NCBI GenBank assembly: GCA_029938515.1
Contig: JAOZUU010000217.1
Coordinates: 1-5,462, forward strand
DNA from: Desulfobacterales bacterium
GTDB taxonomy: Bacteria; Desulfobacterota; Desulfobacteria; Desulfobacterales; QNYZ01
Direction: 5' to 3'
Length of the DNA: 5,462 bases
Shown here one piece after another: positions 1 through 5,462 of the stretch; positions within the stretch are counted from its first letter, which is position 1; each line of letters opens with the position of its first letter. The notes below the pieces were generated by a model, which saw only the letters and a list, made by a program, of their open reading frames with translations, was not told the origin of the DNA and made no database searches. Position numbers and translations under genes: made by a program.

Positions 1-719
1 CGGATCGCATCCTCGATGTCCCGGCCGATATAACCGATCGTATCGGCCATCCGCATGACGCACCCTTCCAACGTCATCGGAATCAGACAGGTGTCCGCTT
101 TTGTTTTCCTTGCTTTAATTTGAGTTTCCAGTACCTCAAAGGTTTTGCCCTTCTCGGGCTTAAGTTTATCGTCATGGATCTCGCCATCATGGCAGAGAAT
201 GCCGTCCAGGGTTTGCAAACACAGGTTCCAGCCCTTTCCTTTGCGTTCCACCTGATCCAGGAACTGGATGCTCTGGATGTTGTGATGGAAAGCGCCGATT
301 TCACTGGCTTTGCACAAAGCCGACAAAAATCGCTCGCCATCATGGCCAAAAGGGGTATGCCCGATGTCGTGTCCCAGCGCGGTGGCCTCGATGAGGTCTT
401 CATTCAAGCCCAGACAGCGTCCGATGGTTCGGCCGATTTTGGATACCAGCTGTACATGCAGCACCCGGTGCGTGATATGATCATCGTCCACCAGATAAAA
501 CACCTGGGTTTTATCGATGTAACGGGTGTAGGCCCGGGAGTAAAGAATGCGATCCGTATCCATGGCAAAATCCATCCGGTAATCAATCTCGGGTTTTGAC
601 TCCGGCCGCCGGCGGATCGCTTGATCGCTGGGAGTTGCAACCGATGTCAGGATCACCTTTTCCCGGTCGAAAAGAATACCCCGCAGATCCTTAAGAAACT
701 GATTTTTAGATTTCACCAT
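1..719 (-). CDS. dgt: HD-domain dGTPase-like dNTP triphosphohydrolase (3' end beyond window)
   Basis: Partial gene: 239 complete codons are visible and the reading frame is open at the left edge. The family hydrolyses dNTPs, classically dGTP, to deoxynucleoside and triphosphate in the cytoplasm, using a metal-binding HD site. Seen here: the family's KTQVF motif near residues 69-73; HRVLHVQLV at 84-92, aligning with the usual HRLTHTLEV and placing the first metal ligand at H88; GHDIGHTPFGHDGE at 116-129, with ligands H117 and D118; FHHNIQS at 144-150, matching FxHNxQS; and MADTIGY around D226, the likely fourth ligand. The ATG at 719-717 is the first start after an in-frame stop at 728-726, with GGAG 13 nt upstream inside the preceding gene. 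It overlaps the ATP-grasp gene by 14 nt, so translation is probably coupled. The usual RTR before the first ligand reads THR, so nucleotide specificity is uncertain. Family assignment is firm; dGTP as substrate is inferred. Confidence 0.88.
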   Translation of the reverse strand, partial: MVKSKNQFLKDLRGILFDREKVILTSVATPSDQAIRRRPESKPEIDYRMDFAMDTDRILYSRAYTRYIDKTQVFYLVDDDHITHRVLHVQLVSKIGRTIGRCLGLNEDLIEATALGHDIGHTPFGHDGERFLSALCKASEIGAFHHNIQSIQFLDQVERKGKGWNLCLQTLDGILCHDGEIHDDKLKPEKGKTFEVLETQIKARKTKADTCLIPMTLEGCVMRMADTIGYIGRDIEDAI

Positions 720-1497
720 CGGCAATCATCCGCTCCATTAATCGAATATAATCGATTCCCGCCTTTCGAAAGCCTTCCTTGCCGTACTTCATGTTGGCTT
801 CCAGCACATAATAATTTCCGTTATACGGGCAGATATCCAGACCCACATCATTCCAACCGCACCGGATGGCCGTGTCAAGGGCTAAATCGATGGCTGTTTT
901 CGGCACGGGATCCAGGGAGATCGTACCGCCCACCGCTACATTGGTTCGAAAATCATCCGGTGGAGCGATTCGCCAATACGCGTGGACCACCCGGCGGCCG
1001 ATGATCACCAGACGGATATCCCGATCGATGGGAAAATAAGTTTGAATATAAGCCGGGTGGCATCTGGCCAGGTATGCTTTCAGATCATCGGTATTCCGGA
1101 TAAGAAACACACCTTTTCCCAGGGCGGATCCCCGGGCCACTTTAGCCACAAACGGGAAATCAAAATGATCCCGGATTTTTTGCCATTGCCGCCGCCCGTA
1201 AAATACACGGGTTTTGGGATGAGGGATATCCGTCATCTCAAACAGGGCGGTCTGCTTTATTTTATCCTGAACACATTTGTAGTTATGATAGCTGGGGAAG
1301 GTTTCTTTTCCCATGGCATTGAAAAGATCGGCATAGAAAAGACTCGGATAATAAATTCTTTTGGCCCCGATAATCAAGGACCGTTCTTCAGGGCCGTAAT
1401 CAACAAAGTTCGGTTTCACTCCCAGAGTGATGACGTTCCGGCAATCCCTTAGCCGTCTCTCCAGGGCCACGGCCGGTTTATTGGTAGTAGTGTTCAT
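706..1497 (-). CDS. RimK-like ATP-grasp ligase, substrate unknown
   Basis: A 263-residue cytoplasmic protein of the ATP-grasp superfamily, which uses ATP to activate a carboxylate as an acyl phosphate and join it to an amine. The closest resemblance is the RimK group (glutamate ligase on ribosomal protein S6 and relatives). Seen: a pre-ATP-grasp segment to about residue 95; DKIKQTALFEMTDIPHPKT at 78-96, like the RimK DK...L...gi..P.T block; FVAKVARGSALGKGV at 116-130, the ATP-binding lysine and glycine-rich loop; RDIRLVIIGRRVVHAYWR at 159-176; NVAVGG at 186-191; and the metal ligands D221 (VGLDI), E233 and N235 (LEANMKYG, where RimK has ExNSSPG). The ATG is preceded directly by an in-frame TAA, so no upstream start exists, and there is no good Shine-Dalgarno of its own. 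It lies 80 nt after the LolB-like gene and overlaps the HD hydrolase gene. The substrate cannot be read from sequence. Confidence 0.87.
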   Translation of the reverse strand: MNTTTNKPAVALERRLRDCRNVITLGVKPNFVDYGPEERSLIIGAKRIYYPSLFYADLFNAMGKETFPSYHNYKCVQDKIKQTALFEMTDIPHPKTRVFYGRRQWQKIRDHFDFPFVAKVARGSALGKGVFLIRNTDDLKAYLARCHPAYIQTYFPIDRDIRLVIIGRRVVHAYWRIAPPDDFRTNVAVGGTISLDPVPKTAIDLALDTAIRCGWNDVGLDICPYNGNYYVLEANMKYGKEGFRKAGIDYIRLMERMIADGEI

Positions 1498-1595
1498 TTA
1501 TACAATGTTCTGAATCCGTGACAGGGACACATCGTATTTCACCGTAACGCTTCGAGCTGATTTTTCCCTTGCTGTGATCATGGATTATTCAGCTC
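1494..1595 (-). promoter_or_regulatory. Leader of the ATP-grasp gene: hairpin plus minicistron, tentative
   Basis: This stretch joins the LolB-like and ATP-grasp genes. Two arms, GAGCTGA (1595-1589) and TCAGCTC (1560-1554), are perfect complements around a 28-nt loop that contains the LolB-like stop codon. No T-run follows, so it is not an ordinary intrinsic terminator. Downstream, a 12-codon frame (1532-1494, MCPCHGFRTLYK) has GGTGA 6 nt before its ATG. It ends in a TGA that overlaps the ATP-grasp ATG as ATGA. A role in coupling or attenuation is inference; short arms and short frames also occur by chance. Confidence 0.25.
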
Positions 1596-2378
1596 AAATA
1601 ACGATGCCGGCAAATCAGTAACGATCCACAATTTATCCAACGTCATTTCCAGTTTGTTCTTTTCACTATCGTTGAAAACGAGGGTCTTGAAGAAGGAATG
1701 CCCCCCCTGATTGAAGCGTGAACCGATATCGACTTGATATGCGCTGGCGCCTGAACCTGCGTAAATCACCACCCGTCGGGGCGAAAGGGTTTCCTTGTGG
1801 AAATAAACTTCCTCAACCAGACGATTCCATTTTCCTTTTAGTATCAGCACCGGACTTTGGTCACCGCCGGACTTCACCTGTGCCTGTTGATATGTCAGAA
1901 TGGGAATCTGACCGCTTAAAAAAGCGACCATATCTTTTACCGTCACCGGTGTACCGATAATGCGCTTAAGGGTTGCTCCCGTGCCGGGCTTTTTGTGAAT
2001 TTGATTTTCCCCCCTGATACGGGCGTAGAGCCACTGTCCGTTACTGGCGATCGTGGTAAAAGGACGACCGCTGAAATCGAGGATATCGGTCCTAAACTGA
2101 TCCGGCCGGATACAGGCCCACCCCATCCTTCCGGATATCAATCCGGCGGGCCTTTTAAGGCGATACGTTCCCAGACCCTTAAAATGGGTTAAGGTGGCGT
2201 TTTGCCCGACCAGACGATCAATGAGTTTCCGTGCTTCGGGCGAAACATTCTTTTCGTCGGGCAGGTGCTGCCGGCTTGCACAGCCGGTAAGAATCCAGAT
2301 GCTGATCGCAAGCACTAATGCAGTCGGGAAAAAACTTCGGCGGCAGGAAAGTTGAATTGAAAATCCCTTTTTGATCAT
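1578..2378 (-). CDS. LolB/DUF4292-like outer-membrane lipoprotein
   Basis: A 266-residue predicted lipoprotein. It has a basic N-terminus, a hydrophobic segment at about residues 18-31 and the lipobox L30-T31-G32-C33. Residue +2 is Ala, not Asp, so Lol sorting to the outer membrane is expected. The mature part has the beta-rich pattern of the LolA/LolB and DUF4292 fold: FKGLGTYRL (65-73), GRMGWACIRPDQFRTDIL (83-100), then FSGRPFTTIASNGQWLY, a helix-like segment with VTVKDMVAFLSGQIPIL, and later paired strands. LolB accepts lipoproteins from the periplasmic carrier LolA and inserts them in the outer membrane; that role is possible here but unproven, since DUF4292 proteins are a broader, poorly studied group and this one is longer than typical LolB. 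Its ATG overlaps the stop of the TPR gene as ATGA, which implies translational coupling. Lipoprotein status is strong, family moderate, exact role open. Confidence 0.8.
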   Translation of the reverse strand: MIKKGFSIQLSCRRSFFPTALVLAISIWILTGCASRQHLPDEKNVSPEARKLIDRLVGQNATLTHFKGLGTYRLKRPAGLISGRMGWACIRPDQFRTDILDFSGRPFTTIASNGQWLYARIRGENQIHKKPGTGATLKRIIGTPVTVKDMVAFLSGQIPILTYQQAQVKSGGDQSPVLILKGKWNRLVEEVYFHKETLSPRRVVIYAGSGASAYQVDIGSRFNQGGHSFFKTLVFNDSEKNKLEMTLDKLWIVTDLPASLFELNNP

Positions 2379-4156
2379 TCTTCAGACAATTCCCGGATTT
2401 TCTTCTCGATACCCGTGGTGTCCTCTTTCATCAACTTCAAAGACCGACGATAAAATTCCAGTGCTTTTTGGCGATTGTTGTTTTTCAGGTAGGCATCGCC
2501 GGTGTGTTCCAAAATGATGGGATCATCCGGGATAAGTTTCACCGCTCTCAGCAATACTTTCAGGGCGTCGGCATATCGCTCCTTCTTGAAATAGATCCAT
2601 CCCAGGCTGTCGGTAATATAGCCGTCTTCCGGCTTGAATCTGAGGGCTTCTTTGACCAGCTCTTCAGCCTCTTTGAGATTTTCCCCAAGATCGGCGTAAG
2701 TATATCCAAGATAATTCAGCGCATTGGCATGTTCCGGATTCAGCTCGATCACTTTCCGCATGGTGGCGATGCATTCATCCTTGTTGTCCGCTTTATCAAA
2801 AATCACGCCAAGACGAAAAAGCAGCCGCACGTTGTCGGGGTCGACTTCCAGCCCTTTTCGAATCGACCCTATCGCGGCTTCGTATTGCTTAAGATCTTCC
2901 TGAAAGATTCCCAGGTAAAGATACGGTTCGGGATCATCGGGGATCTGTTCAATCACCGTTTTTGCATGAGCGATGGCTTCTTCGGCTTTTCCCTGATCAT
3001 TTAAAATAAAACCGATTTGAAGGGCGGCATTTTTATAAAATTGGGTGCCGGGCGTCACTTTCCGGAAATGTCGCAACGCCATAGGATCATCTTTCACTTC
3101 ATCGTAAGCCATGGCAACCAGATAATGAAGGGTGGTGTTATCCGGCGCGCCCTTTAGCATTCCTTCGGCCATAATGATGGTGTCGCCATACTTTTTTGTG
3201 TCGATGTAATGGCGAATTAAAGCGGGAATCACATTTTTATCGTTCAACGATCGTTGGCCCAGTTTTTCGAACTGATCCTTCGCCGTTTGTTTTTGCCCAG
3301 TATGGTAATTGAGGATGCCGATCCCCATGGCCGCTCGAATCCTGCCGGGGCTACGGGAAAGGATTTCATCGTAAAGTTCCCTGGCTTTATCCGCCCGGTC
3401 CTGGGATTGATACAGTTCGATCAAACGAAATCGCGGCTCTTCCAGATCCGGGGCCAGCATCAGTGTTTTTTTAAATGCTTGCTCCGCTTCCTTCATCTCC
3501 CCAAGGTCCGTATGGATTTTTCCCAAAAAGAAATATCCGACAAAAGAACCGGGGTACAGATCAACAAGCTGCTCGTAAATACGGCGGGCGTTCTGGTAAT
3601 CCTCCTTTTGCATGTAGATGTTGCCCAGGGTATGAAAAACATCTTCCCGCGATGTATCCCTGGCAATCGCCTTTTCAAAAGTTTCAAGGGCGACATCTGT
3701 CTGTTTCAAGGCCAATTGAATCTGACCGGCCATCAACAGGGTTTCGATATCATCCGGATCCTGCCGGGTCACTTCTCCAAGGATTTCCAGCGCTTTTTCG
3801 TATCGTTTTTGTTCCGACCACAGGGCGGCCAGTTCTTTTTTCAGGTAAATCGATACCGGATCCAGAACGGCGGCTTCTTCCATCTCCGCAACGGCCTCAT
3901 CCAGGCGATCATCGGTGCGGGCCATCTGGGCCATAAGAAAGTGGTAATAGGCGTTATCCGTCTTCACCAGCGCTATCTGTTCTGAAGGCCCGGTTGTTGC
4001 TTTTATCGGTATACCGTCTTTAACCGGGGCACAGCCATGGATCACCATCCCTGTAAAAGCCGCAACCGTCAATATCCGGAAAATCTGTTTCAGGTAAGGT
4101 ATTTTTTCCAAAACGGTAAAAATCAGTTCACGATAAAATTTCATCTGAATAATCAT
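2375..4156 (-). CDS. TPR-array lipoprotein, about 15 repeats
   Basis: A 593-residue protein from the chosen ATG. After a basic, rather long n-region (about 26 residues) comes a hydrophobic stretch, ILTVAAFTGMVI, and then HGC, giving a probable lipid-anchored Cys42. Histidine at lipobox position -2 is unusual. Residue +2 is Ala, compatible with the outer membrane. From about residue 67 to 578 the chain is almost wholly tetratricopeptide repeats at a 34-residue pitch, about 15 copies; clear ones include DVFHTLGNIYMQKEDYQNAR and DGYITDSLGWIYFKKERYAD. TPR superhelices bind partner proteins. The ATG at 4156 lies 1 nt after the sigma-factor stop, with AGAAG 6 nt upstream; ATG 4144 (MKFYREL) is an alternative. 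The frame also stays open upstream to 4438, but only inside the sigma gene and with no repeat or signal content there, so that part is rejected. Adjacency to a LolB-like gene recalls Pseudomonas LbcA, the partner of protease CtpA; that link is inference. Confidence 0.88.
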   Translation of the reverse strand: MIIQMKFYRELIFTVLEKIPYLKQIFRILTVAAFTGMVIHGCAPVKDGIPIKATTGPSEQIALVKTDNAYYHFLMAQMARTDDRLDEAVAEMEEAAVLDPVSIYLKKELAALWSEQKRYEKALEILGEVTRQDPDDIETLLMAGQIQLALKQTDVALETFEKAIARDTSREDVFHTLGNIYMQKEDYQNARRIYEQLVDLYPGSFVGYFFLGKIHTDLGEMKEAEQAFKKTLMLAPDLEEPRFRLIELYQSQDRADKARELYDEILSRSPGRIRAAMGIGILNYHTGQKQTAKDQFEKLGQRSLNDKNVIPALIRHYIDTKKYGDTIIMAEGMLKGAPDNTTLHYLVAMAYDEVKDDPMALRHFRKVTPGTQFYKNAALQIGFILNDQGKAEEAIAHAKTVIEQIPDDPEPYLYLGIFQEDLKQYEAAIGSIRKGLEVDPDNVRLLFRLGVIFDKADNKDECIATMRKVIELNPEHANALNYLGYTYADLGENLKEAEELVKEALRFKPEDGYITDSLGWIYFKKERYADALKVLLRAVKLIPDDPIILEHTGDAYLKNNNRQKALEFYRRSLKLMKEDTTGIEKKIRELSEE

Positions 4157-4157
4157 T

Positions 4158-5126
4158 CTAATCTTCTGCATAAACCCCAAAATCCGGGATTTCCTCTTTA
4201 AAATAAACGCGCATTTTCTTAATGATATTTTTTTCCACTTGTCGGACGCGCTCGCGGGAAATATCGTACCGGTCACCGATTTTCTGCAAAGTCGCCGGAT
4301 TTTCCGAAAAAATTCGTTTCTCAAATATGTAAAGTTCTCGTGCTGACATCTGTTTTTTGAACTGTGCAATTTTCTCGTGCAGTAGAAATTCAATCTCTTT
4401 TTGAGCGACTTGATCTTCCACGGACTCATCTTCAACATCCAAAAGATCGATTTTTTCGGTATCTGAATCGTCCTTTACCGGCGCATCCAGGGAAAGATCC
4501 CAGCTGCTCAGGCGTTGATCCATGTTGATGATCTCTTTTTCCGATACACCCAGTTTTTCCGAAAGAAGTTTCGGTTTGGGGTCGAATCCTTCCTCGATCA
4601 GTTTCTGCTTTTCTTTTTTCAGCTTGAAAAAAAGCTTTCGTTGACCCTGGGTCGTACCAATTTTCACCAGTCGCCAGTTATCCATTATAAATTTTAAAAT
4701 ATATGCCTTGATCCAGAACGATGCGTAGTATGAGAATTTAACGTTTTTATAGGGGTCAAATTTTTGGACTGCCCGCATCAGGCCGATATTTCCCTCCTGG
4801 ATCAGATCCAACAGGTTCTGCATCCAGATCCTTTGAAATTCCAGGGCAATTTTTACGACGAGCCTCAGATTTGATGTCACCAGCTCGTAGGCAGCCTCCG
4901 CATCCTCATCTTCCTGAATGCGGATACCCAGTTCGATTTCGCGCTCACGGGTAATCAGCGAGTATTGACTGACCTCCGACAGATAACGTTGAAGCGGATC
5001 GAACTTGACAACGGCTTTGCTGGAAACGGCACGGGAAGAACCTTTAGCAGGCGCTTTTTTCTGTTTAGTATTCTTCCCCGGCTTCGTTTTCAGGCTCTTT
5101 TTTTTAGTCGATTGTTTTACTTTCAT
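4158..5126 (-). CDS. rpoH: RpoH-family (sigma-32-like) alternative sigma factor
   Basis: A 322-residue sigma-70-family factor that directs RNA polymerase to alternative, typically heat-shock, promoters. Seen in order: a lysine-rich tail (12 Lys in the first 30 residues); region 1.2 (DPLQRYLSEVSQYSLITRE, 43-61); region 2 (SNLRLVVKIA, 85-94; LLDLIQEGNIGLMRAVQKFD, 105-124; FSYYASFWIKAYILKFI, 131-147); GTTQGQRKLFFKLK at 157-170, whose QRKLFFKLK nearly equals the RpoH-specific box QRKLFFNLR; a short acidic region 3 (about 213-240); and region 4.2 helix-turn-helix (TLQKIGDRYDISRERVRQVEKN, 279-300). The RpoH box and lack of a long region 1.1 argue against RpoD; WIKAYI and the box argue against FliA and RpoS. 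The basic tail makes it longer than E. coli RpoH (284). No other start codon precedes region 1.2; AGGT lies 7 nt before the ATG. It heads the operon. The regulon is inferred from the family only. Confidence 0.9.
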   Translation of the reverse strand: MKVKQSTKKKSLKTKPGKNTKQKKAPAKGSSRAVSSKAVVKFDPLQRYLSEVSQYSLITREREIELGIRIQEDEDAEAAYELVTSNLRLVVKIALEFQRIWMQNLLDLIQEGNIGLMRAVQKFDPYKNVKFSYYASFWIKAYILKFIMDNWRLVKIGTTQGQRKLFFKLKKEKQKLIEEGFDPKPKLLSEKLGVSEKEIINMDQRLSSWDLSLDAPVKDDSDTEKIDLLDVEDESVEDQVAQKEIEFLLHEKIAQFKKQMSARELYIFEKRIFSENPATLQKIGDRYDISRERVRQVEKNIIKKMRVYFKEEIPDFGVYAED

Positions 5127-5130
5127 ATAT

Positions 5131-5146
5131 ACAACCTGGATGTTGT
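5131..5146 (-). promoter_or_regulatory. Small hairpin over the sigma-factor Shine-Dalgarno, tentative
   Basis: In the minus-strand transcript, ACAAC and GUUGU can pair around the 6-nt loop AUCCAG. The ribosome-binding AGGU (5137-5134) sits partly in the loop and partly in the 3' arm, and an A/U-rich stretch runs to the AUG at 5126. A weak stem at the start of an rpoH-type gene could melt with temperature, as rpoH mRNA structure does in enterobacteria by a different, larger fold. Five base pairs is little, so this is suggestive only. Confidence 0.22.
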
Positions 5147-5370
5147 GGTTTCAGTTTGTAAAATGGTCCCAATCCGGTCGTTGGCGCTTTAATCGTGGAC
5201 ATTAATCCAGTTTGATGGTATCGGTGATTCGGTTAAGGTCTCGTTAAAAATACACTGCGATGACGTTGGATTGTTGTTCGTGTTCAAGGCGCACCAGCGG
5301 GGCACTCTTTCTGGTAGCAACTTCTGATGCAACACAAAACACGGGCAAAAAGACAAGTCAAATTGTGCAT

Positions 5371-5399
5371 TTCATTTTATTACCGAGGCCCTGTATACC
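5371..5399 (+). promoter_or_regulatory. Candidate tRNA promoter
   Basis: TATACC (5394-5399), with TG two bases before it, lies 9 nt before the first tRNA base. TTCATT (5371-5376) sits 17 nt upstream of it as a weak -35. The -10 position gives a very short 5' leader, which is plausible for a tRNA gene. The -35 match is poor, so an upstream-element or activator-dependent promoter, or a different start, cannot be excluded. Confidence 0.3.
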
Positions 5400-5408
5400 C
5401 CCATCCAT

Positions 5409-5462
<54 letters not shown>

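Larger units (their letters stand above)
5127..5408. other. Divergent intergenic region between sigma factor and tRNA
   Basis: This 282-nt non-coding stretch must hold promoters for the leftward operon and for the rightward tRNA. No convincing sigma-70 pair is visible for the operon. A CTTGAA (5288-5283) followed after 13 nt by TCCAACGT resembles only the -35 half of a sigma-32 promoter. TTGACT (5361-5356) has no good -10 partner. The longest reading frame with an ATG on the minus strand (28 codons) has no ribosome site. I see no rho-independent terminator or known riboswitch. Confidence 0.5.

Noticed and set aside
120..599. Long plus-strand frame opposite the Dgt-like gene, and similar plus-strand frames opposite the other genes
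   Set aside because: They show no family motifs, while the minus-strand frames contain full catalytic or repeat motifs.
4157..4438. Upstream extension of the TPR reading frame into the sigma-factor gene (94 extra codons)
   Set aside because: It lies fully inside the sigma-factor coding sequence in another frame, carries no TPR or signal-peptide content, and the lipoprotein signal starts only after 4156.
5189..5208. Two TTAATC copies 14 nt apart before the sigma gene
   Set aside because: Six-base repeats at this spacing are common by chance and the flanks do not match; no operator family recognised.
5300..5321. GCACTC resembling half of the CIRCE heat-shock operator
   Set aside because: The matching GAGTGC arm after a 9-nt spacer is absent, so there is no HrcA-type inverted repeat.
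5284..5370. 28-codon minus-strand frame (starts MHNLTC, five cysteines) in the intergenic region
   Set aside because: No ribosome-binding site before the ATG and no recognisable domain; length is within chance expectation.

Overview
The window reads as a compact chromosomal segment from a Gram-negative bacterium. It is most likely a member of the Desulfobacterota (former Deltaproteobacteria, Desulfobacterales-like). That placement is an inference from protein style: an RpoH-type sigma factor next to a TPR lipoprotein and a LolB-like lipoprotein, with moderate GC. Two lipoproteins with outer-membrane-type sorting residues support a diderm envelope. Codon use looks even across the genes, and I see no transposase, integrase, CRISPR array or phage gene.

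Layout, read in the direction of transcription (minus strand, right to left): (1) an intergenic region at 5127-5408 between divergent transcription units; (2) an RpoH-family sigma factor, 4158-5126; (3) a TPR-array lipoprotein, 2375-4156, starting 1 nt after the sigma stop codon; (4) a LolB/DUF4292-like lipoprotein, 1578-2378, overlapping the TPR gene by an ATGA junction; (5) a leader of about 80 nt with a hairpin and a tiny reading frame; (6) a RimK-like ATP-grasp ligase, 706-1497; (7) an HD-domain dNTP triphosphohydrolase (Dgt family), overlapping the ATP-grasp gene by 14 nt and running off the left edge. At the right edge a tRNA-Arg(UCU) begins on the plus strand and is cut by the window end.

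The spacing suggests one operon of five genes. The first three fit an envelope and protein-quality theme: a heat-shock-type sigma factor, a large outer-membrane TPR scaffold and a LolB-like lipoprotein. The TPR-lipoprotein/LolB pair resembles, from memory, the Pseudomonas PA4667 (LbcA)-lolB order. The last two are catalytic: an ATP-grasp amide/peptide ligase of unknown substrate and a nucleotide hydrolase. Nothing here amounts to a clear new system. The points most worth a second look are the possible translation-control structure at the sigma-factor start, the dnaX-like A-rich slippery heptamer in its codons 8-10, the minicistron feeding the ATP-grasp start, and the TPR/LolB pairing.
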